From Clostridia bacterium (GTDB taxonomy: Bacteria; Bacillota; Clostridia; Christensenellales; UBA3700): 11,065 nt of DNA. The stretch's first letter is position 1. Every line of letters begins with the position of its first letter. The stretch lies in the NCBI GenBank assembly GCA_900772745.1, contig CAAGRV010000081.1:1-11065 (forward strand), written 5' to 3'. Below the pieces are notes generated by a model. The model saw only the letters and a list, made by a program, of their open reading frames with translations. It made no database searches and had not been told where the DNA came from. The translations under genes and the position numbers were made by a program. Below, piece after piece: positions 5,445 through 11,065 of the stretch.

Positions 5445-7186
5445 TCAAAACATCTCCCTAACTTGCTTGCGCCACAGCCATTGCATTTGCCCATACAGTT
5501 TGGAGTGGTGATAGCTTGTCTTGATTTGTGTCTTTCGCTGAGCAAATATTTTTTTGTCACGCCGTTGTCCACAATATCCCAAGCAAATACCTTGTCTTCT
5601 GCTTGCTCGCCCGTGTACTCTTCGAAATTGATATTATTGTCCTGCACGGCTTTCATCCAGCCATCAAAATTGAAGTGCTCGCTCCAACTGTCGAACACGC
5701 AAGCATTGCGGTAAGCGTCCACTATCACCTTAGACAACTTTCTATCTCCCCTTGCAAGCAAGGATTCTACCACCGACGACTCTGCGCCGTGCCAACTATA
5801 TTTGACGTTCTTCATACGCAATTTTTCTATCAAAAACTCTTGTTTTTCTTTCATTTCTTGCATACTAATTTGTCGCTCCCATTGGAATGGCGTGAGCGGT
5901 TTTGGAATGAATACCGCTGTCGAAACTATGATATTGAGCATCTTGGACTTGCCGTATTGGCGGTGCAAATCCTTAACCAAATTGACAATATCCACAATGC
6001 CTTGCAAGTCTTCCATAGTTTCGGTCGGAAGTCCTATCATAAAATAAAGCTTGACATTCTTTACGCCGTACTCCATAGCGCCCTTGATCGAATTGTAAAC
6101 GTCTTGTTCGGATACGTTTTTGTTGATGACGTTGCGCAATCTTTGAGTGCCTGCTTCTGGGGCAAAAGTCAATGACGATCCGCCCATCTCTTGATAAATC
6201 TCCGCCTCGAAACTGTCAAGTCTGAGCGATGGCAAAGCAAGCTTGATTTTTCGCTCGTCCGCCTCGACTTTGAGCTTGTCTACCAAGTCTTTGAGTCCGC
6301 TATAATCGCTGGTTGACAATGATGACAAACTGAGTTCGTCATATCCTGTGTTGTCCATAAGTGCGGTCGCATAGCCCACCAAAGTGTCTACCTTTCTTTC
6401 TCTGATTGGTCGATAGTAGAAACACGCTTGACAAAATCTGCAACCGTTGGCGCAACCTCTAAAAAGCTCTATGGTCGAGCGGTCGTGTACAATGTCGCAG
6501 TTGGGCACAAGAATATCCGTCGGAAAATACGACTTGTCCAAGTCTTGCACAACCGCTCTTTTGGTAGGATTGTTTAGACTAGGGATATACACGCCCTCGA
6601 TAGCAGTCGCTCTTTTCAAAAACTCTTGCTTGGATACGCCTTCTTGCATGCACTTGGCGTGTAGCTCGTTGAATTGTTTGAAGTTTATCTCCCCTTCGCC
6701 AATCATAATAGCGTCGAAAAAGTCAGCAAATGGCATAGGATTGACTGCGCAAGGACCGCCCGCAATAATCACGGGATAGCTGTCGTCACGCTCTGACGCA
6801 TAGTAAGGTATGTGCGCCAAATCAAACATATAAATTATGTTGGTAAAATGAAGTTCAAAGCCTACCGAAAAGGCTACCATATCAAAGTCGAGAAGTTGTC
6901 GCTTGGTTTCGAGTGAAAAAAGTGGCAAGTTGTGCTGTCTAAGCTCTCTTGCCATATCAAGATCGGGCGCAAAGCTACGCTCGCACACAAAGCCTTCCAT
7001 ATCGTTGAGCATGTGATACAAAATTCGCACACCAATGTTGCTCATGCCCACTTCGTACTTGTCACAAAAGCAAAGACAAGTCCTGTGAACACAAGGCTTG
7101 TCCATATCTGGCAAATTGTATTCGCCACCCACATAGCGGGCTGGCTTTTCTACTCTCAAAAGAATGTCGCTGAGTATATCGTCCAT
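5441..7186 (-). CDS. B12-binding-type radical SAM protein, TIGR03960 family
   Basis: A 581-residue radical SAM enzyme of unknown reaction. The N-terminal part (about 20-170) resembles the family's cobalamin-binding-like Rossmann region, with KYEVGMSNIGVRILYHMLN, FSLET, and PVIIAGGPCAVNPMPFADFFD before IGEGE; I see no DxHxxG cobalamin-ligand motif. The SAM cluster motif CX3CX2C is C245, C249 and C252 in RGCANGCRFC. The C-terminus ends in a second cysteine group, C564, C568, C571 and C579, which may hold another metal site. The start is ATG at 7184-7186, sharing one base with the glucokinase stop (TAATG). It leads a coupled chain into DUF2344 and RNase G. The family call is firm; the substrate is not known. 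Confidence 0.93.
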   Translation of the reverse strand: MDDILSDILLRVEKPARYVGGEYNLPDMDKPCVHRTCLCFCDKYEVGMSNIGVRILYHMLNDMEGFVCERSFAPDLDMARELRQHNLPLFSLETKRQLLDFDMVAFSVGFELHFTNIIYMFDLAHIPYYASERDDSYPVIIAGGPCAVNPMPFADFFDAIMIGEGEINFKQFNELHAKCMQEGVSKQEFLKRATAIEGVYIPSLNNPTKRAVVQDLDKSYFPTDILVPNCDIVHDRSTIELFRGCANGCRFCQACFYYRPIRERKVDTLVGYATALMDNTGYDELSLSSLSTSDYSGLKDLVDKLKVEADERKIKLALPSLRLDSFEAEIYQEMGGSSLTFAPEAGTQRLRNVINKNVSEQDVYNSIKGAMEYGVKNVKLYFMIGLPTETMEDLQGIVDIVNLVKDLHRQYGKSKMLNIIVSTAVFIPKPLTPFQWERQISMQEMKEKQEFLIEKLRMKNVKYSWHGAESSVVESLLARGDRKLSKVIVDAYRNACVFDSWSEHFNFDGWMKAVQDNNINFEEYTGEQAEDKVFAWDIVDNGVTKKYLLSERHKSRQAITTPNCMGKCNGCGASKLGRCFE

Positions 7187-8130
7187 TACATCACCAAAGC
7201 GGCAGCACCCAAAAGTCCTGCGCTGTTCCCTAGGCTAGCTTTGATAACTTGGATATATGGCTTGAATCCGCTCTTGTCCAAATACTCGTTGAGCTTGGTT
7301 TGAATAGGCACGAAAATATGATCGCCCTCGTGAGAAATTCCTCCACCGATAATGAACGCTTGTGGGTGAAGAATGTTGCCAAGGCTGATAAGTCCTGCAG
7401 TAATGTAGTCAAGATATTGGTCAACCACTTTGCTAGCTACCGGGCAACCATTGTCACGAGCGGTAAAAGCTGTCTTGCCATTGATTTTGCCCTCTCTTTC
7501 GATAAGGCGAGCTAGCTCGCTATTTGGATTGTTTTCGGCAGCTTTTTTTGTCTGATTGATGAGAGCGGTTGCTGACGCATATCTCTCCCAACAACCCCTG
7601 TTGCCACAGTTGCATTGTTCTCCGTTATAGACAAGCGTCAAGTGACCTGCCTCTGCTCCTGCACTGCCCATTCCGCCAAAAATCTTGCCATCAATGATAA
7701 TGCCTGAGCCTATGCCAGTGCCCAAAGTGATGAATACCATATTGGAATATTCTTTTCCACTTCCGAATTTTTGTTCGCCGAGTGCAGCACAGTTGGCGTC
7801 GTTGCCTACCACGCATCTAAGACCTGTCGCATTGGACAAATATCCAGCAATGTCAATGTCGTACCAACCAATGTTGGCAGCCGCAACAACCTTGCCTTGA
7901 GCTGTGTCCGCAACGCCAGGAATACCAATTCCTATACCACCCAACGTCTTGAATGGCACGTCGAGTTTTGAACACAAAGCGTGCAGATTGACAATTATGT
8001 CCTCTGCAATCTCTTCAAAACTTCTTTCTTTGCCAGTCTTGAACAAAGAATTGATAAGGATTTTGCCACTCTCGTCGACAAGACCAATTTTGATGTTTGT
8101 TCCACCAATGTCTACACCTGCATAAATCAT
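7186..8130 (-). CDS. glcK: ROK-family glucokinase
   Basis: A 314-residue cytoplasmic sugar kinase that most likely phosphorylates glucose with ATP to feed glycolysis. The phosphate-binding loop is VDIGGTNIKIG (residues 6-16). D111 in GNDANCAALGE is the catalytic base. E160 and H163 in EAGHLTL contact sugar and zinc, and C173, C175 and C180 in CNCGNRGC complete the ROK zinc site. Length is typical for GlcK. It has its own promoter (8168-8196) and an AGGTG ribosome site, and ends in a TAATG overlap with the radical SAM gene, so it can drive the downstream chain. A ROK gene is not a usual member of this cluster and may be an insertion. N-acetylmannosamine or another hexose cannot be excluded as substrate. 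Confidence 0.92.
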   Translation of the reverse strand: MIYAGVDIGGTNIKIGLVDESGKILINSLFKTGKERSFEEIAEDIIVNLHALCSKLDVPFKTLGGIGIGIPGVADTAQGKVVAAANIGWYDIDIAGYLSNATGLRCVVGNDANCAALGEQKFGSGKEYSNMVFITLGTGIGSGIIIDGKIFGGMGSAGAEAGHLTLVYNGEQCNCGNRGCWERYASATALINQTKKAAENNPNSELARLIEREGKINGKTAFTARDNGCPVASKVVDQYLDYITAGLISLGNILHPQAFIIGGGISHEGDHIFVPIQTKLNEYLDKSGFKPYIQVIKASLGNSAGLLGAAALVM

Positions 8131-8167
8131 AAATCACACCTAATAATAAATATTTATTCTAAATAAT

Positions 8168-8196
8168 ATTTTAACAAAAATAAATAATTATTTCAA
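8168..8196 (-). promoter_or_regulatory. Sigma-A promoter for glcK and the radical SAM-rng chain
   Basis: On the minus strand TTGAAA (8191-8196) is followed after 17 bases by TAAAAT (8168-8173). The start would be near 8161, about 30 bases before the glucokinase ATG. The -35 element begins two bases after the spoIVFB stop codon. With no terminator in the gap, spoIVFB transcripts could also continue into glcK. Confidence 0.65.
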
Positions 8197-8198
8197 GT

Positions 8199-9053
8199 CT
8201 AATCGCTATATTTGTCGATTTTGTTACAAGTTTTTGTGCATTCTCCGACAGAAGAGCTAAGGTCACAGCTTTGGCAAAGTTTGCCGAACTCTTCTTCACT
8301 CAAATTGTAAAGAAAATTCCCGTCATTATCAACCACTTCAAAATCCAACATTTCTTTGGAATTGAGCATACTAAGCGCCCTAAAAAGTGGCATATCTTCC
8401 GACACCAAAATTGTGCATTTTCTCAAACCGTGTTGATAATTTTTGACAAAACACATTGATTTTGATACATAATTTATTTCTTCATTTTCGCTCTTTTCCG
8501 CCCCGCCAAATACAAGGAAAATGCCCCCAATCGCAAGCGTTGGATTGGGCGAGAAAAACATAAGCACCAACCCCGCAACAAAGAGCAAACCGCCCATGAC
8601 AACCGTCACCACCCTAAGACATTTGATGACACGTAGCTTGTTGCGGCACAATGCGATGACCACCTTCGAGCCGTCTAGCGGATAACACGGAAAAAGATTG
8701 ACCACCCCTAGCGCCGTGTTGGCAATGCAAAAGTCGAGCGTCACGCTGTACAACGACGGCACTAGCCACCACATTGCAACTATGACCAGCGCCACAATAA
8801 AGTTGAAAATCGGTCCTGCCAAAGCAATGATAATATTGTCTACGCCTTGGTAATTGTCGCTCACACTCATCACTCCGCCATAGGGCATCAGCGTGATTGT
8901 GCCAGTGTTGTAACCGCGCCACCCAGCCATTCGATTGTGGGCGAGCTCATGCGCCAAAATTGCGACAAAATACCCCGCCATAACAAGCAACTTGCCCGCT
9001 ATGATGAAGTATATTATCAGCAAAATGAACAGCGGATGGAACTTGACTTTCAA
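8199..9053 (-). CDS. spoIVFB: SpoIVFB-like M50 family site-2 membrane metalloprotease
   Basis: An intramembrane zinc protease of 284 residues. In Bacillus the homologue frees sigma-K from its pro-sequence in the mother cell during sporulation. The zinc motif HELAH is at H35-H39 in the second hydrophobic segment, and the third ligand is D127 in NLFPCYPLDGSK. The conserved GG and AGP-N elements appear as PYGG (57-60) and ALAGPIFNFI (77-86). About six hydrophobic segments occupy residues 6-185, followed by a CBS-like cytosolic domain (about 200-265) and a cysteine-rich tail (C263, C266, C274, C278). The start is TTG at 9051-9053, overlapping the TGA of the small upstream gene (TTGA), so translation is probably coupled. 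It ends in TAG. Whether the substrate is really pro-sigma-K cannot be read from the sequence. Confidence 0.9.
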   Translation of the reverse strand: MKVKFHPLFILLIIYFIIAGKLLVMAGYFVAILAHELAHNRMAGWRGYNTGTITLMPYGGVMSVSDNYQGVDNIIIALAGPIFNFIVALVIVAMWWLVPSLYSVTLDFCIANTALGVVNLFPCYPLDGSKVVIALCRNKLRVIKCLRVVTVVMGGLLFVAGLVLMFFSPNPTLAIGGIFLVFGGAEKSENEEINYVSKSMCFVKNYQHGLRKCTILVSEDMPLFRALSMLNSKEMLDFEVVDNDGNFLYNLSEEEFGKLCQSCDLSSSVGECTKTCNKIDKYSD

Positions 9054-9229
9054 AACGCCATCATAATAAGTCTAGAAATAATTATGCCTGCGCTGATTGC
9101 CACACAAATAATTGATTGGACGACAAAAACGTCGAGCAAATTTACCTTAGATTTTTTCTTGGTAACTCTCTCTACGTTTTCGTTTGGATAACTGATTGTC
9201 TGCGCTAGTTGGCATTGGTCGTACTTCAT
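9050..9229 (-). CDS. 59-residue single-pass membrane protein in the spoIVFA position
   Basis: A small gene not obvious in a standard ORF scan: ATG at 9227-9229, a purine-rich GGGGGTGGAG ribosome site 1 base upstream of it (best-matched core somewhat further), and a TGA at 9050-9052 overlapping the TTG of spoIVFB. The protein starts MKYDQCQLAQTISYP, has a basic patch ERVTKKKSK (about residues 21-29) and then one hydrophobic helix of about 23 residues (LLDVFVVQSIICVAISAGII, then ISRLI), ending in MMAF. The basic residues before the helix predict a cytosolic N-terminus. SpoIVFA, which holds SpoIVFB in an inhibited complex, normally sits here and has one membrane helix followed by an M23-like domain. 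This protein keeps the cytosolic part and helix but has almost nothing after them. Homology to SpoIVFA is inferred from position and topology only. Confidence 0.72.
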   Translation of the reverse strand: MKYDQCQLAQTISYPNENVERVTKKKSKVNLLDVFVVQSIICVAISAGIIISRLIMMAF

Positions 9230-9255
9230 ACTCCACCCCCTCGAATTGATAGTAT

Positions 9256-9284
9256 AATGTATGACTCGCCTATTTGATTTAGAC
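9256..9284 (-). promoter_or_regulatory. Putative sigma-E promoter for the spoIVFA-like/spoIVFB pair
   Basis: On the minus strand CATACATT (9256-9263) matches every fixed base of the sporulation sigma-E -10 consensus CATACANT. Thirteen bases upstream, GTCTAAAT (9277-9284) is a partial match to the sigma-E -35 region (KMATATT-like). In Bacillus the spoIVF operon is sigma-E controlled, so the location fits. TATACT (9251-9256) overlaps and could be a sigma-A -10, but no TTGACA-like -35 stands at the right distance. Confidence 0.55.
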
Positions 9285-9340
9285 CATTTTAGTTGTCATA
9301 TCTAAATATTATATAGATTTTCGTTTGTTTCGACTTGTCT

Positions 9341-9370
9341 AAAAAAACTAACTTATTGTATTGATAAGCT
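9341..9370 (-). terminator. Probable rho-independent terminator of minD-minE
   Basis: On the minus strand AGCTTAT (9364-9370) pairs with ATAAGTT (9350-9356), including one G-U pair, around a seven-base loop, followed by AG and a run of seven T (9341-9347). The stem is AT-rich and so weak, but it lies between minE and the spoIVF promoter, where an end is expected. Confidence 0.5.
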
Positions 9371-9420
9371 TGTTGTGCACATTGTAATTTTATCTACAAA
9401 ACTTAAGTTTTGCACAACAA
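9370..9420. repeat. Ten-base inverted repeat enclosing a 16-base perfect palindrome
   Basis: TTGTTGTGCA (9370-9379) and TGCACAACAA (9411-9420) are perfect inverted copies 31 bases apart. Between them, sharing two bases with the right arm, is the perfect palindrome CAAAACTTAAGTTTTG (9397-9412). A further eight-base palindrome TGTGCACA covers 9374-9381. The two larger structures are mutually exclusive as RNA folds. They lie in the untranslated gap after minE, and no known binding site is recognised. Confidence 0.6.
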
Positions 9421-9453
9421 AGTGGTCAAAATGATAAGCCTTGCGAGAATTAT

Positions 9454-9504
9454 GTCCGAAAATGTCTGTACAAATCTTGACTTTTCAACTTATTGTTTTC
9501 GGAC
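9454..9504. repeat. Nine-base inverted repeat spanning the minE stop codon
   Basis: GTCCGAAAA (9454-9462) and TTTTCGGAC (9496-9504) are perfect inverted copies 33 bases apart. One arm lies in the last codons of minE and the other beyond its stop. In the minE mRNA this could form a 3' stem that protects the message end. No T-run follows, so it does not look like an intrinsic terminator. Confidence 0.5.
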
Positions 9505-9724
9505 TTTTTAGGTGGGAGGCAACCACACTGATATTTATCTTGAAGTTGCCGTCTTCTAGTATATCGCAATCAATATCTATATCCCCCGCCATAGTCATAT
9601 AACAGTCAAAAACCGAATACATATCGCCTTTTAGCACACGAAAAAAGCCTTCGTACGAGTTGAGTTTATCTTGCATAATGACTTTTTTAAGTCTGTCGAT
9701 TGCTTGTTTGCTGTTGCTTTTCAT
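9485..9724 (-). CDS. minE: Cell division topological specificity factor MinE (short form)
   Basis: The regulator that stimulates MinD ATP hydrolysis and displaces the division inhibitor from mid-cell. The 79-residue protein contains the MinD-contact helix SKQAIDRLKKVIMQDK (5-20), equivalent to AKERLQIIVAERR of E. coli MinE, followed by the dimerising beta region (about 29-70, RVLKGDMYSVFDCYM and DIDIDCDILEDGNFKINISV). It lacks the hydrophobic MALLDFF-like N-terminus that anchors E. coli MinE to the membrane. The chosen ATG at 9722-9724 overlaps the minD stop as ATGA, with AAAGG just upstream; a GTG six codons earlier is an alternative and would not add a hydrophobic anchor. Identification rests on the contact helix and on lying directly after minD. 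Confidence 0.85.
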   Translation of the reverse strand: MKSNSKQAIDRLKKVIMQDKLNSYEGFFRVLKGDMYSVFDCYMTMAGDIDIDCDILEDGNFKINISVVASHLKSPKTIS

Positions 9725-10515
9725 AGCCCTTTCTCCAACCACATTTTAAGTTTTCCGACCACCCCTTTGAATTTCAAAGTCGTGTCATAAATTCGCCTCT
9801 CGCCCGTGAGCAAATTGTTGGCGATTATGTCCACCGCAATCTTGGACGGAAAGCTAGATAGACCAAGCCTACCCAGCTGAGAATAGACTGTCAACTTGTC
9901 ATCTTCGGGCACTACGCCGAGCAATGGATAGCGCAACGCTTTGGCAATTTCTTTGCCGTCCATCATATTGCCTTGGAGCACCAAATCACCTCTCACCCGA
10001 TTGACCACTACCCCCACCGAAGACAAGCCATAACTTGCCAGCACTGACAAGGTTTTGTCGGCATCTCGTATGGACGGAATATGCGGAGTCGTCACCACAA
10101 TTCCCTCATCACAACCGCTGACCGCCCTATGGAATCCGTCGCCCAATCCCGCCGGGCAATCTATGAGCACAAAGTCAAATTCGCTCTCCACCCTTGACAA
10201 AAGCTGTCTAAAAATCTGACTGCTATATTTGGTATCTTCAAAAGCATTGGCGGACGGCAAAATATAAAGTTGCGAGTTGAATTCGTCTTGAACAAGCGCA
10301 TTGGCAATATTGCATTTGCCTTCCAGCACATCAGCCAAATCATATACCATGCGATTTTCTATGCCCATCACCACGTCCAAATTGTTGAGTCCTACGTCGC
10401 CGTCGATTATCAAAGTTTTCTTGCCAAGTCCCGCCAAGCTTATACCCAAACTTGCCGTTATTGTCGTTTTGCCAACTCCACCTTTACCCGATGTTACCAC
10501 TATTTTTCTTGCCAT
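9721..10515 (-). CDS. minD: Septum site-determining ATPase MinD
   Basis: A membrane-cycling ATPase that positions the division site. The 264-residue protein has the deviant Walker A motif KGGVGKTT with K11 and K16, switch I D38/D40 in IIDGDVGLNNLD, and Walker B D119 in VLIDCPAGLGDG. The last residues VVGKLKMWLEKGL (252-264) form the amphipathic helix that binds the membrane. Length and motif positions match E. coli MinD. An AGGAG site lies 5 bases before the ATG at 10513-10515. It is followed by minE with a four-base overlap. MinC, which usually precedes minD, is not here: the preceding gene is an mreB fragment behind a terminator. Confidence 0.97.
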   Translation of the reverse strand: MARKIVVTSGKGGVGKTTITASLGISLAGLGKKTLIIDGDVGLNNLDVVMGIENRMVYDLADVLEGKCNIANALVQDEFNSQLYILPSANAFEDTKYSSQIFRQLLSRVESEFDFVLIDCPAGLGDGFHRAVSGCDEGIVVTTPHIPSIRDADKTLSVLASYGLSSVGVVVNRVRGDLVLQGNMMDGKEIAKALRYPLLGVVPEDDKLTVYSQLGRLGLSSFPSKIAVDIIANNLLTGERRIYDTTLKFKGVVGKLKMWLEKGL

Positions 10516-10536
10516 AATCTCTCCTAAATTAGGAAT

Positions 10537-10542
10537 ATTATA
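10537..10542 (-). promoter_or_regulatory. TATAAT -10 element for minD-minE
   Basis: A perfect TATAAT on the minus strand lies 21 bases before the minD ATG, which would give a start near 10530. The base stretch 17 upstream is A-rich and no good -35 hexamer is visible, so the promoter is only half supported. A promoter is expected here because a strong terminator lies just upstream. Confidence 0.45.
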
Positions 10543-10598
10543 GAATATATATAGGCGGATTTTTTGGCATTTTTCGTTGTTTTTGTGCGATTTTTGGC

Positions 10599-10629
10599 AA
10601 AAAAATAACGACCAACTTATGTCGGCCGT
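10599..10629 (-). terminator. Rho-independent terminator after the mreB-like gene
   Basis: On the minus strand ACGGCCGAC (10621-10629) pairs with GTTGGTCGT (10608-10616), nine pairs with two G-U, around an ATAA loop, followed by TATTTTTTT. It starts 16 bases after the stop codon of the mreB-like gene and separates it from minD. Confidence 0.9.
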
Positions 10630-10644
10630 CTTTTATGTTGTCTG

Positions 10645-10974
10645 TTATTTCATACTCTCCACATTGAGCATAGTTGCCAACAAGGAGCGATCGTCCAAAA
10701 ATCTCATACCGCCTTTGACAATGTCGTTGGTCGGATCGGTGGAGATATTGACGCCCATTTCCATAGCTTTGGATATATATTCCCCCAGCCCTGGGAACAA
10801 ACTGCAACCACCACTGAGAGTAATGCCGTTGAGATAGACTTCTTGGGCAAGATGCTCAGGGATTTCGAAACTTAGATTGTACACAACTTCCACAATCTTT
10901 GCCACTTGTCCTTCGATGGCGTTCTTTATATCTTTGGCATTAATTTTCTTGGTAATATCTTGTCCATGTGCCAT
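10645..10974 (-). CDS. C-terminal fragment of an MreB-like actin homologue
   Basis: The 109 residues match the end of MreB-type bacterial actin, the filament that directs cell-wall synthesis in rods. INAKDIKNAIEGQVAKIVEVV corresponds to the helix ITGKEIANALRDTVSTIVEAV of B. subtilis MreB, and LNGITLSGGCSLFPGLGEYI to its nucleotide-site strand and GGG loop (here GGC). DPTNDIVKGGMRFL corresponds to the ending DPLDCVAIGTGKAL. The N-terminal two thirds, with the phosphate-binding loops, are missing. The frame is closed upstream by a TAG (10996-10998), only seven codons before this ATG, and there is no good ribosome site. It is therefore either a pseudogene remnant, a stop created by an assembly error near the window edge, or a very divergent family member. 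A good terminator follows. Confidence 0.7.
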   Translation of the reverse strand: MAHGQDITKKINAKDIKNAIEGQVAKIVEVVYNLSFEIPEHLAQEVYLNGITLSGGCSLFPGLGEYISKAMEMGVNISTDPTNDIVKGGMRFLDDRSLLATMLNVESMK

Positions 10975-10995
10975 TGCGATATCTGTTCCGTTATG

Positions 10996-11058
10996 CTATT
11001 TCTCTGGAATTGGTAAATCATCGGAACCGCAAACGAAACATCTTTTTTGTTGTTCCAT
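10996..11058 (-). CDS. 20-codon frame with a CxxC motif, possibly the broken upstream part of the mreB-like gene
   Basis: A minus-strand frame from ATG (11056-11058) to the TAG at 10996-10998, in the same frame as the MreB-like fragment below it. It reads MEQQKRCFVCGSDD and ends LPIPEK. The segment before the stop resembles, loosely, the IGSAxPLPEE stretch that precedes the homologous region of MreB, which would make the TAG a premature stop. Equally it could be an unrelated short frame with a C-x2-C pair. The ribosome site would lie at the window edge and cannot be judged. Confidence 0.25.
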   Translation of the reverse strand: MEQQKRCFVCGSDDLPIPEK

Positions 11059-11065
11059 TATAACC

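Noticed and set aside
5528..6175. A 215-codon plus-strand open frame
   Set aside because: It is antisense to the middle of the radical SAM gene, whose motifs are unmistakable, and its translation has no recognisable domain and many runs typical of shadow frames.
8847..9191. A 114-codon plus-strand frame over the spoIVFB start and the gap upstream
   Set aside because: It overlaps the start of spoIVFB and nearly all of the small membrane-protein gene on the other strand, both of which have better start signals and context.
9230..9484. A full spoIVFA gene or a small RNA gene in the gap after minE
   Set aside because: No frame of useful length with an M23-like pattern exists on the minus strand, and no known RNA family is recognisable; only palindromes and a weak terminator are seen.
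10996..10998. TAG read as an amino acid (recoding) in the mreB-like gene
   Set aside because: TAG ends spoIVFB normally, and no recoding signal is visible; a pseudogene or sequence error is simpler.
1..11065. CRISPR arrays, insertion sequences, prophage or defence genes
   Set aside because: No spaced direct repeats, transposase, integrase or toxin-antitoxin motifs were seen; the genes are conserved chromosomal ones on one strand.

Overview
The window looks like a chromosomal stretch from an uncultured, probably endospore-forming Firmicute of the Clostridia type. The evidence is a bL27 with the Firmicutes-specific cleavable N-terminus beside its Prp protease, an L21-type leader ahead of rplU, a SpoIVFB-like membrane protease preceded by a sigma-E-like -10 element, and the clostridial neighbourhood minD-minE / spoIVFA-spoIVFB / B12-type radical SAM / DUF2344 / RNase G / rplU-prp-rpmA. 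Every gene I can support lies on the minus strand, so the gene order runs from the high coordinates to the low ones.

Layout in transcription order. (1) At 10599-11065 there is the C-terminal third of an actin-family MreB-like protein, cut off upstream by an in-frame TAG and closed by a strong terminator. (2) At 9485-10515 lies minD-minE, which places the division site; minC is not next to it. (3) At 8199-9284 is a sporulation-type unit: a putative sigma-E promoter, a previously easy-to-miss 59-residue single-pass membrane protein in the spoIVFA position, and the site-2 protease spoIVFB, which starts at TTG and overlaps the small gene. (4) At 4800-7186 a ROK glucokinase (7186-8130, with its own promoter) leads into a chain of overlapping genes: radical SAM protein, DUF2344 partner and RNase G, joined by TAATG/ATGA junctions that imply translational coupling. 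(5) At 2029-3085 is the ribosomal unit rplU-prp-rpmA, with a clear promoter, a structured leader and a terminator. The usual next gene, obgE, is absent. (6) At 495-2029 are an 8-oxoguanine DNA glycosylase and a NYN-domain protein. (7) At 1-486 is ilvN (acetolactate synthase regulatory subunit), running off the window edge, with its own promoter.

Most of the window is conserved housekeeping sequence, and I see no CRISPR array, insertion sequence, tRNA, rRNA or defence system. The points most worth a second look are the miniature spoIVFA-like gene lacking its peptidase-like domain, its apparent sigma-E promoter, the broken mreB end, the MinE without its usual N-terminal membrane anchor, and the palindrome-rich gap between minE and the sporulation genes.
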